From: Rheinheimera pleomorphica
GTDB lineage: Bacteria; Pseudomonadota; Gammaproteobacteria; Enterobacterales; Alteromonadaceae
Assembly: GCF_011634895.1 (NCBI RefSeq)
Contig: NZ_SIRR01000006.1
Location: forward strand, 62,001-126,000
Direction of reading: 5' to 3'
DNA length: 64,000 nucleotides
The notes beneath the pieces were generated by a model, which saw nothing but the letters and a program-made list of their open reading frames with translations, was not told the DNA's origin and did no database searches. The position numbers and the translations under genes are program-made. Shown here piece after piece: positions 17,476-26,364 of the stretch (position 1 is the stretch's first letter; each line of letters starts with the position of its first letter).

Positions 17476-18759
17476 TTATTGTTTGTAGATTTGGCCGGCT
17501 TTCATCACAAAACTGACCTGGCCCATCAGGTTAATGTCTTGCAGCGGGTTGCCCGGTACGGCGATGATGTCAGCCAGTTTACCCGCCTTGATACTACCCA
17601 GTTCGTCCTCTACGCCCAGTAAACGGGCACCTTCGATAGTCGCACTGTGAATGGCGTTCAGGGCTGGCATGCCAGCTTCGGTCATATAGACAAATTCGCG
17701 CCAGTTGTTGCCGTGTTCAAATACACCGGCGTCAGTACCAAAGGCAATTTTTACTCCGGCTTTATAGGCTTCGGCAAAGGTCTGTTGGATCTTGCCACCA
17801 ATGGTTGCGGCTTTGGGCCTGACCAGCTCAGGAAAGAAACCGGCGATGCGTGATTTTTCCTCGGCCCATTTTCCGGCGCTGATCGTCGGCACAAAATAGG
17901 TGCCTTGCTTGCGCATCATCGCCATAGTGGCCTTATCCATATAAGTGCCATGTTCAATGGAATGGACACCGGCTTTAATGGCGCGCTCCATGCCTTCTTT
18001 GCCGTGGGCGTGTACGGCCACTTTCATGCCATAGTCATTGGCGGTACTGACGATGGCGGTCAACTCCTCGGCGGTAAACTGTGGGTTGCTGCCGCTTTTG
18101 GCTACGCTTAACACACCACCGGTGGCGGTAATTTTGATCAGATCTGAGCCTTCTTTATAGCGTTGACGCACGGCTTTGCGTGCCTCGTCGGCGCCATTTA
18201 TGACCCCTTGTTTTGGGCCGGGATCGGCCATAAATTCCGCTGCGACGCCATTGGTCGGGTCGGCATGGCCGCCGGTGGTGGCAATCGATTTTCCGGCAGC
18301 AAAAATTCGCGGCCCGGTGACGTAACCTTTGGCAATGGCTTTTTTCAGCGCGGTACTGATTTGATGGTTGTCACCCAGCTCACGCACTGTGGTAAAACCA
18401 GCCATTAAGGTCTTTTCCGCAAAGGTAGCGCCACGCAGGGCGTAGTCGGCTTCATTCATGGTAAAGCCTTCGCTGTATACTGTCGGACTAAACTGGGTGT
18501 AAAAGTGGGTATGCATGTCCATCAGGCCCGGCATAACGGTATGCTGGCGCAGGTCTATCACAGTGTCCTGGGCGCCTGGCTGACGGAAGCCTGGCTCTAG
18601 CGCAACGATTTTATCCTGCTCAATGATCAGCGTCTGTTCAGACAACACCTTGTTATCTTCAGCGGTAATCAGTTTGCCGGCGTGGATAAGGGTAGCGGCC
18701 TGGGCAGGCAGTACGGTAAACAGGCTACTGAGCAGCAGGGCAAGCGGCGTTTTATACAT
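17476..18759 (-). CDS. Secreted COG1228-type amidohydrolase (copy 2)
   Basis: A 427-residue exported metal hydrolase, clearly paralogous to the one at 2856-4148. It has a signal peptide (about 1-21, ending AQA), HxH in LMDMHTHF, the bridging lysine in [10 protein letters not shown], histidines in AVHAHGKEG and SIEHGTY, and the aspartate in [11 protein letters not shown]. Shared segments such as GFTTVREL and TGGHAD place both in one subfamily of exported dipeptidase/carboxypeptidase-like amidohydrolases. The substrate is not predictable. It appears to be a single-gene unit. Confidence 0.92.
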   Translation of the reverse strand: MYKTPLALLLSSLFTVLPAQAATLIHAGKLITAEDNKVLSEQTLIIEQDKIVALEPGFRQPGAQDTVIDLRQHTVMPGLMDMHTHFYTQFSPTVYSEGFTMNEADYALRGATFAEKTLMAGFTTVRELGDNHQISTALKKAIAKGYVTGPRIFAAGKSIATTGGHADPTNGVAAEFMADPGPKQGVINGADEARKAVRQRYKEGSDLIKITATGGVLSVAKSGSNPQFTAEELTAIVSTANDYGMKVAVHAHGKEGMERAIKAGVHSIEHGTYMDKATMAMMRKQGTYFVPTISAGKWAEEKSRIAGFFPELVRPKAATIGGKIQQTFAEAYKAGVKIAFGTDAGVFEHGNNWREFVYMTEAGMPALNAIHSATIEGARLLGVEDELGSIKAGKLADIIAVPGNPLQDINLMGQVSFVMKAGQIYKQ

Positions 18760-18866
18760 ATTATTTCAGCCTTCTGATGAGTGGGAACTTAGCCAGTGTT
18801 GTCAGCCGGGCGCCGTTCGACAACCGGCTTGAGACAAGGTGCCGGTTTTCGCAGACCAGTGCCGGT

Positions 18867-19406
18867 TCAGGCAATGGCGATGCTAAAAGGGTAACCGGCG
18901 CTTTTCAGTTGATAATGCTGTTGCTGATCACAATAGACCGCTACCGCCTGCTCTGCCAGTTGGTAGTACACATTACGGCTGAGCTTGGCGTTAAGACCAC
19001 GCCACAGCTGCAGATAGGGCAGCAGCTGCTGTTGTGGGTCCAGCTGCAGTAACAGGGGATGCTGTGGGCTGACGAGCACCTGCTGCTGTAAATTGGTGTT
19101 GAGTTGCAGTGCCGGGCCCTGGTCTGTCGCATGCCAGGCCCAGTCGGTCACCAGCATGGGCGCGTCGGCAACGCTGATACGCACTTTTTCTGCCGGGGTT
19201 TGCAAAAAATATTCACCGTTTTGCTGCAGCAATACCGACGCAAACAGCTTGACCAGTGCTGGCCGCTGGATCAGGCTACCCTGATAATACCAGTTTGCCG
19301 CACTGTCGATATGAATTGGCAGATCGCCACAAAAGGCTGGGTTCCAGCGTTCTACCGGCGGTAAATTGGGTTGTTGTAATTGTTGCTGCAGTGAGGCCAG
19401 ATCCAT
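18867..19406 (-). CDS. DUF1285 family protein
   Basis: A 179-residue cytosolic protein. The N-terminal block PPVERWNPAFCGDLPIHI (about 16-33) and the following WYYQGSLIQRPALVKLF are the hallmark of DUF1285. The family is widespread in proteobacteria and of unknown function. It is rich in glutamine, like several proteins in this window. It lies immediately downstream of tRNA-His on the same strand, but the two are separated by a weak terminator. Confidence 0.85.
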   Translation of the reverse strand: MDLASLQQQLQQPNLPPVERWNPAFCGDLPIHIDSAANWYYQGSLIQRPALVKLFASVLLQQNGEYFLQTPAEKVRISVADAPMLVTDWAWHATDQGPALQLNTNLQQQVLVSPQHPLLLQLDPQQQLLPYLQLWRGLNAKLSRNVYYQLAEQAVAVYCDQQQHYQLKSAGYPFSIAIA

Positions 19407-19446
19407 CGGATTTATCAGCTTAGAAAAACGTGACTAATAGCTTAGC

Positions 19447-19467
19447 AAAAATATACCCTGACCGGGT
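19447..19467 (-). terminator. Weak terminator after tRNA-His
   Basis: On the minus strand, ACCC (complement of 19464-19467) and GGGT (complement of 19455-19458) form a 4-bp stem with a 5-base loop, followed by ATATTTTT. It is short but well placed. Confidence 0.4.
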
Positions 19468-19479
19468 GTGCGGGAAGGA

Positions 19480-19556
19480 TGGGGTGACTGATGGGGCTCG
19501 AACCCACGACAACCGGAATCACAATCCGGGGCTCTACCAACTGAGCTACAATCACC
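19480..19556 (-). tRNA. tRNA-His (GTG anticodon)
   Basis: A 77-base cloverleaf on the minus strand. The 7-bp acceptor GTGATTG/CAGTCAC has one G-U wobble; the D arm is GCTCAGTTGGTAGAGC; the anticodon stem CCGGA/TCCGG carries the loop TTGTGAT (anticodon GTG); the T arm GTGGG/CCCAT has TTCGAGC (one wobble pair). The extra G at position -1 (19556) pairs with the discriminator C (19483), the identity element of tRNA-His. The 3' CCA is encoded (19482-19480). Confidence 0.98.
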
Positions 19557-19568
19557 ACAAGGACGACT

Positions 19569-19597
19569 ATTTTACTCAATTTTATCGCTGCAACCAA
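19569..19597 (-). promoter_or_regulatory. tRNA-His promoter
   Basis: On the minus strand, -35 TTGGTT (complement of 19592-19597) and -10 TAAAAT (complement of 19569-19574) with a 17-base spacer, 12 bases ahead of the mature tRNA 5' end. Confidence 0.65.
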
Positions 19598-19717
19598 GCA
19601 TTTTCCCGAAGTACCTGAAATCTATCACTTGCTATCGTCTTTTCACGCCCGGCAGCTGGCCTAATATGCTATTATTTGCGCTGTTTGTTCAGTCTAAGTG
19701 ATTTACAGGAGCGTAAC

Positions 19718-20542
19718 ATGGAGCAAATTGAACAGTTGTTTCAGCAAAACCATGAGGTGTTATTAGGGTATCTGCTGCAGTTCGTGGCGGCGGTTGTCAT
19801 TTTTTATATCGGCCGCATGGTCGCCAAAGCCGTCAAACGCTTTATGGAACGCGCCTTACTTGCGCGTTCGGTAGACAAAGCGGTGGTATCCTTTGTCGCC
19901 AGTATAGTGTACGCCGTTATTCTGATCGCCACCGTGCTGATGGCATTATCCCAGGTTGGGGTGCAAACCACATCCTTTATCGCCATTTTAGGTGCTGCAG
20001 GTTTAGCGGTGGGTTTGGCGCTGCAGGGCTCACTGGCCAACTTTGCTTCCGGTATTCTGATTATTTTATTCCGGCCGTTTAAATCCGGTGACTTTATTGA
20101 TGCCGGCGGCATTAGTGGCACTGTCGATAAAATTGAGATTTTCCAGACCATCATGAAAACGCCGGACAATAAACTGGTGATTGTGCCTAATGCCCAAATT
20201 ACCGGCGGTGCTATTACTAACTTTTCAGCCGAGCCGGTGCGCCGGGTTGATCTGGTGATTGGTATCAGTTACGACGCCGATTTACGTAAAGCCAAGCACA
20301 TTTTGCAACAAATGCTGGCTGACGATCCGCGGGTGTTGAAAACGCCGGAAGCCGTGGTCAGTGTGGCGGCGCTGGCTGACTCATCAGTTAATTTAAATGT
20401 AAGGCCCTGGGTTAATTCAGCTGATTACTGGGCAGTGTATTGGGATACGCTGGAAAAAGTAAAACTGGCATTTGATGAACAGGGTATTGGCATCCCTTAT
20501 CCACAAATGGATGTGCATATCAAGCAAGACAAGCAGGAGTAA
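19718..20542 (+). CDS. mscS: Small-conductance mechanosensitive channel MscS
   Basis: A 274-residue inner-membrane channel that opens on hypo-osmotic shock. There are three membrane helices (about 17-37, 58-80 and 87-115). The pore-lining TM3 has the glycine/alanine pattern AAGLAVGLALQGSLANFASG (about 92-111). The cytosolic beta domain and cage follow. The length is close to E. coli MscS (286). The ATG at 19718 is preceded by CAGGAG. The DUF481 gene begins 2 bases after the stop, so the pair is probably co-transcribed. Confidence 0.94.
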   Translation: MEQIEQLFQQNHEVLLGYLLQFVAAVVIFYIGRMVAKAVKRFMERALLARSVDKAVVSFVASIVYAVILIATVLMALSQVGVQTTSFIAILGAAGLAVGLALQGSLANFASGILIILFRPFKSGDFIDAGGISGTVDKIEIFQTIMKTPDNKLVIVPNAQITGGAITNFSAEPVRRVDLVIGISYDADLRKAKHILQQMLADDPRVLKTPEAVVSVAALADSSVNLNVRPWVNSADYWAVYWDTLEKVKLAFDEQGIGIPYPQMDVHIKQDKQE

Positions 20543-20544
20543 GT

Positions 20545-21288
20545 ATGAAGTGTTATGCAATTCTGGCGGCCGCTGTGGCTGCCAGTATGTCGGTGCAGGC
20601 AAATGATAGCGCTGCCAGCAATAAAGTGTGGACCACCTCGGCAGAGCTGGGGGCTATTACCACGTCGGGTAACACGGTTGGTACCTCGGTAACCGGTAAG
20701 ATTGACGCCAAGCAAGAGCTGGAACAATGGAGTAACCAGTATATTTTCAGTGCGTTTTTCAAAGAAGATGAGAAATTGGAAAATGGTGAAAAAGTCACTG
20801 AACGTTCGGCAGAGCGTTACCTGATTTCGGCCAAAGCCGCTTATAAATTGGATGCTGAGTTTGATAAGTTGTTTGTGTTTGGCTCTTACACCGATGATAA
20901 GTTTGGCGCTTACCTGAAATACACCACTGTTGCAGTCGGTTATGGTACCCGTTTGTACAATACCGAAGATAAATCTCTGGATGTGGAAATTGGTCCGGGT
21001 TATTTCAGCGGTGAGCGTTCTACCGGTGAAACCGAGAATGGTATGATCGTGCGTGGTGCGGCAGCTTTTAACTGGACGATCAGCGAGTCGGCCAGTTTTG
21101 CCCAAACACTGAGCGTGGAATACGGTGAGGACAACACCCGTACTATTGCTGAAACGTCACTGCTGGCCAAAATCAACGGCTCGCTGCAAATGAAAGCAGC
21201 CTTTTTGGTGCAAAACGACTCTGATGTGCCAGAACTAAAGAAAAGCACCGATACTCAAACTTCTTTAACACTGGTGTACTCGTTCTAA
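20545..21288 (+). CDS. DUF481 outer-membrane beta-barrel protein
   Basis: A 247-residue exported protein with a signal peptide (MKCYAILAAAVAASMSVQA, about 1-19) and alternating beta strands ending in an aromatic residue (LVYSF), typical of outer-membrane barrels. The pattern WTTSAELGAITTSGNT near the mature N terminus marks DUF481 (YdiY-like) proteins. The function is unknown; members are often induced by salt or acid stress, which would fit co-transcription with mscS. A weak hairpin follows. Confidence 0.88.
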   Translation: MKCYAILAAAVAASMSVQANDSAASNKVWTTSAELGAITTSGNTVGTSVTGKIDAKQELEQWSNQYIFSAFFKEDEKLENGEKVTERSAERYLISAKAAYKLDAEFDKLFVFGSYTDDKFGAYLKYTTVAVGYGTRLYNTEDKSLDVEIGPGYFSGERSTGETENGMIVRGAAAFNWTISESASFAQTLSVEYGEDNTRTIAETSLLAKINGSLQMKAAFLVQNDSDVPELKKSTDTQTSLTLVYSF

Positions 21289-21296
21289 AGCTGCAC

Positions 21297-21325
21297 ACGC
21301 CCGTGCTGTTGTGCGGGCGTTCTCT
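21297..21325 (+). terminator. Possible terminator after the DUF481 gene
   Basis: ACGCCCG (21297-21303) / CGGGCGT (21314-21320), 7-bp stem with a 10-base loop, followed by TCTCT. The poor U-tract makes this tentative. Confidence 0.4.
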
Positions 21326-21362
21326 AACATTAGTATGTTTAACCGTCACTTAGCAGGCAGCA

Positions 21363-23381
21363 ATGGCGTTTTGCGCTATGCTTTATGCAGCGTTTATCCC
21401 CTCACTGATAGCTGACCTGATGATAACAAAGCCAGAGTTAAAATTTGTCACCCTGCTGCAAAACCCCTGGTTTGGTGCTGCGGTGTATCTGTTGTTGGGC
21501 TTGGCCTGGATAGCGGGTAGTGACGCTGTGCTGGCCTGGCTGATCAGCGACACCTCCTTACTGACCCAGTACCAGAGTTATAAAGGTTACTTTTACGTCA
21601 CGCTGACGGCGGTTCTGGCCTGGCTCTTGTTGAGCAAGAAGCAACATTATGTCAGAACACTCAGCGCAACACAGTTAAAAGCACAGCAGCAACTGGTACT
21701 GAGCGAGCGGCGCCTACGCACCTTATTAGACAATGCACCGCAAGTCGCTATTCAGGGCTATTACGCTGATGGCACCACCTTTTACTGGAACAAAGCCAGT
21801 GAGTTGATCTACGGCTACAGTAAAGACGAAGCGATTGGCCGTAATTTGCTCGAGCTGATTATCCCTTCTTATATGCAGGCTAATGTTGCTAAAGCGATGG
21901 CACAGATGGCCGGAACCGGTATGGCATTACCCTCTGAAGAACTGGTATTGCGGCGCAAAGATGGCTCGTTGGTGCCGGTTTATTCCGGCCATGCGGTGGT
22001 AAAGTTGCCTGACACTGAGCCGCAAATTTACTGCATCGACGTCGATCTGACTGAACGGAAGCAGCAAGCGGCAGAGCTGGCATTTTTAACCGAGTATGAT
22101 GTTGTAACCCAGTTACCCAACCGGCAACACTTTCATCAGTGTGTTAGCCAGGCGCTGGCGCAAGCAGACAAAGCGCAGAGCCAGGTTGCTGTGATGTTGA
22201 TGGATCTGGACAACTTTAAAGATATTAACGACAGCTACGGTCATAGTGCCGGTGATCAGCTGTTGATGCAGGTCAGTCAGCGTTTGCAGCGTTGTTGTGC
22301 GCCCAGCCATACTCTGGCACGGCTTGGTGGCGACGAATTTGCTGTGCTGGTGAGTCCGGTTGCTTCGCCGGAGCAGTTAACCGCGTTGGCGGAGCAGTTG
22401 CTCAGTCAGTTGCAACAACCCTGCCTGCTGGGTGAGGGTAAAGAGGTGATAACGACAGCTTCTATTGGTATCAGCTTGTACCCTGATCATGCGATAAACA
22501 GCGAAGATCTGATCCGTGCAGCCGATGCCGCCATGTATAAAGTCAAACACGCCGGGCGTAACCATACCGCATTTTATTCGGACGAGCTGACAGCTCAGGC
22601 TCGCTACCGGGTCTTGCTGGAGAGTAAGCTACGTCAGGCGCTAAAGAGTGATAAGCTCCAGTGCTACTATCAGCCCCAGGTTGATATTCAAAGCGGCAGG
22701 CTAATAGGTGCCGAGGTATTACTGCGCTGGCATGATGCCGAACTTGGCTTTATTGCACCTGCGGTGTTTATTCCGCTGGCAGAAAGCTGCGGCTTAATCC
22801 ATGCGCTCGGGCTTTGGGTACTGCAGCACAGTTGCCGCCAGTTCAGTGACTGGCTGGCGCAGGGCTGTGCGCCCTTTAGTCTGGCGGTTAATGTGTCTGC
22901 GCATCAGTTTGGCAAAGACCAGCTGCTGGATGAGCTGCGCCAGGTACTGCATGAAACCGGCATGCCGCCACATTGTCTGGAACTGGAAGTAACCGAAAGC
23001 GCCTTGCTGCTTGATGAAACGAAAGTGGTTGCTCTGATGCAGCAGATAAAAGCGCTTGGTGTCAGGCTGGCCATCGACGATTTTGGCACTGGTTACTCCT
23101 CGCTGTCGTATCTGAAACGTTTGCCGCTGGATGTACTTAAGATTGACCGGCGTTTTATTGAACATATCCCGCACGCTAACGACGATAAACAAATAACCAG
23201 CGCTATTATCGCGCTGGCACACAGCATGAACTTCAAAGTGCTGGCTGAAGGGGTTGAAACAGCCGAACAGCTGGCTTTTTTGCAGCAGCAGGCGTGTGAT
23301 TACTACCAGGGCTACTACTACAGTAAGCCATTACCAACAGCGGAGTTTGTTGCCTTGCTCAGCCAGCCGCTTAACGGTTAA
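21363..23381 (+). CDS. PAS-GGDEF-EAL membrane protein (c-di-GMP turnover)
   Basis: A 672-residue protein with two N-terminal membrane helices (about 33-60 and 73-92), a PAS domain (about 115-230), a GGDEF domain (about 240-405) with intact RLGGDEF near 320, and an EAL domain (about 418-670). The phosphodiesterase residues look complete: EVLLRW (A to V in the signature), LAVNVSAHQF, LEVTESALL, IDDFGTGYSS, LKIDRRFI and LAEGVETAEQ. There is no RxxD I-site ahead of GGDEF. It is probably bifunctional or phosphodiesterase-dominant. The start at 21363 is uncertain; an ATG at 21420 is the alternative. The last 11 bases overlap the convergent sbcC. Confidence 0.92.
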   Translation: MAFCAMLYAAFIPSLIADLMITKPELKFVTLLQNPWFGAAVYLLLGLAWIAGSDAVLAWLISDTSLLTQYQSYKGYFYVTLTAVLAWLLLSKKQHYVRTLSATQLKAQQQLVLSERRLRTLLDNAPQVAIQGYYADGTTFYWNKASELIYGYSKDEAIGRNLLELIIPSYMQANVAKAMAQMAGTGMALPSEELVLRRKDGSLVPVYSGHAVVKLPDTEPQIYCIDVDLTERKQQAAELAFLTEYDVVTQLPNRQHFHQCVSQALAQADKAQSQVAVMLMDLDNFKDINDSYGHSAGDQLLMQVSQRLQRCCAPSHTLARLGGDEFAVLVSPVASPEQLTALAEQLLSQLQQPCLLGEGKEVITTASIGISLYPDHAINSEDLIRAADAAMYKVKHAGRNHTAFYSDELTAQARYRVLLESKLRQALKSDKLQCYYQPQVDIQSGRLIGAEVLLRWHDAELGFIAPAVFIPLAESCGLIHALGLWVLQHSCRQFSDWLAQGCAPFSLAVNVSAHQFGKDQLLDELRQVLHETGMPPHCLELEVTESALLLDETKVVALMQQIKALGVRLAIDDFGTGYSSLSYLKRLPLDVLKIDRRFIEHIPHANDDKQITSAIIALAHSMNFKVLAEGVETAEQLAFLQQQACDYYQGYYYSKPLPTAEFVALLSQPLNG

Positions 23382-26364
23382 TGCTGATTTGGCTGTAGCC
23401 GAGCCCTTGGCGCTTCGCGACTTTTATTTGCACGGCAATGCGTTCTTTCAACGCCTCGACATGGCTGATAATGCCAATCATCTTACCGCTGGCATTTAAG
23501 TTATCTAAAGCACTCAGCGCACTGTCCAGCGTATCGGCATCAAGGGTGCCAAAGCCTTCATCGAGAAACAACGAATCGATGCGGGTTTTGTGGCTAACCA
23601 AATCCGATAACGCCAGCGCCAGCGCCAGACTGACCAGAAAACTCTCACCGCCGGATAAGGTTTTCGTGTCGCGCACGGCATCCGCCTGCCAGGTATCCAA
23701 TACCACTAGCTCCAGTTCGGCGTCCGGATGGCGGGCCAGCTGATAGCGGTTGTGCAGCACGGCCAGCTGACGGTTGGCCAGTACAATCAGCTGTGCCAGC
23801 GTCAGGCCCTGGGCAAAGCGGCGGTAACGGGCGCCATCGGCCGAGCCAATCAAGCTATTAAGACGTTGCCAGTATTCATATTGCTGCTGGCCTGCACTGA
23901 TCTGCTGTAATAATTGTTGCTGGGCCTCACGCTGACGTGCATCGCTATTGAGTTGCTGCTGCAACTGGCCGCTGCGTTCTGTCAGCTGCTGCAACTGGTG
24001 CTCAAGCTGCGTTAGCTGGGCGCTAAGCTCGCCAGCGCTGAGGCGGGTGAGCGGCTGTGTTGCCAGCTGTTGCTGACGCTGTTGCCAGTCGTGCAGCAAA
24101 TATTGTGCGGCGGCTTCACGCTGCTGTAAGTCCTGCTGTAGTTGCGTCAACCGATTGTGCTCATCATCAGGCAACAGTGCCGCCAAAAAGGCGGTTTCGT
24201 CGGCAAAATCGCTTAGTGCTAATGCGTGTTGCCACTGCTGCTCAGCCTGCAGCCGAGTGTGCTCTAACTGCTGCTGCTGACGCTGCAGTGCCTGCTGCTC
24301 ACCAAGATGTTGCTGCAGCTGTTGCTGTTGCTGCTGTAGCCTGTGTTCAATATCGCTGAGCGGGTCAGTGCCGCTAGGCGCTGCCAGCTGTGGTGGCTGC
24401 GGCTGCGAGGTTAGCGTTTGATACTGCTGTTGCCATTGGGATAACTGGCTGGCCAGGGTCCTTTGCTGCTCGTCAATGCGCTCTGCCTGCTGGCTGGCTA
24501 GCTGTTGCTGATGTTCAAGCGCGGTCAACTGATTGCTCAGTTGCTGCAGCTGCTCTTTATGCTGTTGCTGTAAGCTTTGTTGTTGTTCCAGCCTGGCAAG
24601 CTGGTTGCTGCTTTGCTCAAGTTCATTGCTCAGCCGGCTTAAGGCGGTGGTAACATCCTGTGCCTTCTGATAACCACTGGGTTGTAACAGGCTATTCAGC
24701 TCGGCCAAATCAGTTTGTAGCTGTTGTTGCTGCTGAGCCAGCTGCTGTAAGGTGGCTTGAAAAGCGGCATCGCGTTTATTCAGCGTTTCACCCTGCGCCT
24801 GTACTTGTTGCAGCTCCTGCTCCAACTGCTGTAATTGCGCGCCTGTGCTGTGGCTATCCAACTGCTGATATTGGCTGATTGCCGGGTGTTCTGTTGCGCC
24901 GCACAGTGGGCAGGGCTGGCCGGGCCTTAGCTGGTCCCGGTGTTCTGATAGCTGCATGATCAGTTGCTGTTGCGCCAGCAGCTGCTTTTTATCCTTTATC
25001 CGTTCGTTCAGGCTTTTATAGTGTTGGCGCAGGGTTAACAGTGCTGTAGTCAGTTGTTGCTGTTGCTGCTGTGTCTCCTGCTGCTGCGTCTGACAGCTGG
25101 CCAGTTGCTGTTGTAACTTGCCTTGCTGCTGCAAGTGTTGCTGGGTTTGCTGCAGCGCAAACTGCTGCTCACGCAACTGCTGCTGTTGATGGCGCAATTG
25201 CTCCGGCGCGGCTGCGCCGAGGGCTGTCGTTAGCGCTTGTAGCGCTGTGGTCACGCTGTGCTGCTCAGTAATAATGTGTTGGCGCTGTTGCTGGCGTTGC
25301 TGCTGCGCACTGTTAAGCGTGGCGGCTTGTTGCTGCAACTGCTGTTGTTGGTGGCTCAGTTGCCCGATACCTTCTGCCACCGTGCTGGCCTGCTGCTGCT
25401 CTAAGGTGGCCAGTTGTTGTTGCACGCTGTGTTGCTGCGCCACGCACTGTGCCAGTTGCTGCTGTGCCGCCTGCACAGCCTGATACAGCGGTGACAATTT
25501 GCTGGCCGGTTGATGTTGCCTTAGCCTGGCAAGGGCCGGTTGCTGTGCAACGCTGGCTTGCCTGGCTGCTTCAAGGGCCGCGCCGGCTTGCTTCATTTCG
25601 TTGTCGGCACTGTCCAGCTGTTGGCGCCACTGAAGTGCTTGCCGTTGCTGCGTTAACTGCTGCAGGTATTGCTGCTGCTGTTGTTTCAGCTCGCTAAGCT
25701 CAAGGCTAAGTTGTTGTTGCTGTTCGGCGCTGAGCAGTTCAACTGCGCCGGCTTTGGCCTGCAACAGCTCCAGTTGTGTTTTTTGCTCGCGGCAATCGCT
25801 AAATACCTTTTGTGACAGGCGGCCATAAATGTCGGTGCCGGTTAACTCTTCCAGCAGCTCTGCCCGTTCGTTGGCGTCGGCATTTAAAAAGGCGGCAAAG
25901 CTGCCCTGCGCCAGTAGCATCGACTTGGTAAAACGGCCAAAATCCAGGCCGGTGATCTCGCTTACCAAACGCAGTTTATCACTGGTTTTATCGGCTAATA
26001 TGGTGCCATCAAGCCGGGCCAATTCAGTTTTGGCCGGTTGCAGGTTGCCATCGCTGTGGCCGCGGGCGCGGCGTTGGCTCCAGAACGCGCGGTAGCCGGC
26101 GCCTGCGACTTCAAATTCGACCTCCGCCAGGCATTCACTGCAGTGCCGGCTCATTAGCTCATTACTGGTAGGCGAGGTTTTCAGCCGTGGCGTCTGGTGG
26201 TACAGCGCCAGACAAATCGCGTCTAAAATAGTGGTTTTACCGGCGCCGGTCGGGCCGGTGATGGCAAAAATATTACTTTGATTAAACGGCGGTTGGCGAA
26301 AATCTATTGTCCATTCACCGCGCAGCGAGTTCAGGTTTTGTAGCCGTACCGATAAAATTTTCAC
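23371..26364 (-). CDS. sbcC: Exonuclease subunit SbcC, unusually glutamine-rich
   Basis: A 997-residue SMC-like ATPase that pairs with SbcD to cut hairpins and DNA ends (Rad50 homologue). The N-terminal Walker A is GPTGAGKTT (near 35). The C terminus has the ABC signature LSGGESFLVSLALALALSDL and Walker B SLFLDEGFGTLD. Between them are two long coiled coils with the zinc-hook motif CPLC near the middle (about 489). The coiled coils are packed with glutamine runs (many QQQQ), so the DNA is unusually CAG/CTG-rich. The start ATG overlaps the sbcD stop by 4 bases. Confidence 0.96.
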   Translation of the reverse strand: MKILSVRLQNLNSLRGEWTIDFRQPPFNQSNIFAITGPTGAGKTTILDAICLALYHQTPRLKTSPTSNELMSRHCSECLAEVEFEVAGAGYRAFWSQRRARGHSDGNLQPAKTELARLDGTILADKTSDKLRLVSEITGLDFGRFTKSMLLAQGSFAAFLNADANERAELLEELTGTDIYGRLSQKVFSDCREQKTQLELLQAKAGAVELLSAEQQQQLSLELSELKQQQQQYLQQLTQQRQALQWRQQLDSADNEMKQAGAALEAARQASVAQQPALARLRQHQPASKLSPLYQAVQAAQQQLAQCVAQQHSVQQQLATLEQQQASTVAEGIGQLSHQQQQLQQQAATLNSAQQQRQQQRQHIITEQHSVTTALQALTTALGAAAPEQLRHQQQQLREQQFALQQTQQHLQQQGKLQQQLASCQTQQQETQQQQQQLTTALLTLRQHYKSLNERIKDKKQLLAQQQLIMQLSEHRDQLRPGQPCPLCGATEHPAISQYQQLDSHSTGAQLQQLEQELQQVQAQGETLNKRDAAFQATLQQLAQQQQQLQTDLAELNSLLQPSGYQKAQDVTTALSRLSNELEQSSNQLARLEQQQSLQQQHKEQLQQLSNQLTALEHQQQLASQQAERIDEQQRTLASQLSQWQQQYQTLTSQPQPPQLAAPSGTDPLSDIEHRLQQQQQQLQQHLGEQQALQRQQQQLEHTRLQAEQQWQHALALSDFADETAFLAALLPDDEHNRLTQLQQDLQQREAAAQYLLHDWQQRQQQLATQPLTRLSAGELSAQLTQLEHQLQQLTERSGQLQQQLNSDARQREAQQQLLQQISAGQQQYEYWQRLNSLIGSADGARYRRFAQGLTLAQLIVLANRQLAVLHNRYQLARHPDAELELVVLDTWQADAVRDTKTLSGGESFLVSLALALALSDLVSHKTRIDSLFLDEGFGTLDADTLDSALSALDNLNASGKMIGIISHVEALKERIAVQIKVAKRQGLGYSQISINR

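Noticed and set aside
19480..19556. tRNA-His as an integration site
   Set aside because: No integrase, no direct repeat of the tRNA 3' end and no foreign genes on either side.
20497..21105. A 202-codon minus-strand frame opposite the DUF481 gene
   Set aside because: No start signal or family resemblance; the + strand product has a signal peptide and barrel features.
24057..25697. Several C- or A-rich + strand frames opposite sbcC
   Set aside because: They are by-products of the CAG/CTG-rich glutamine codons; translations are low complexity.
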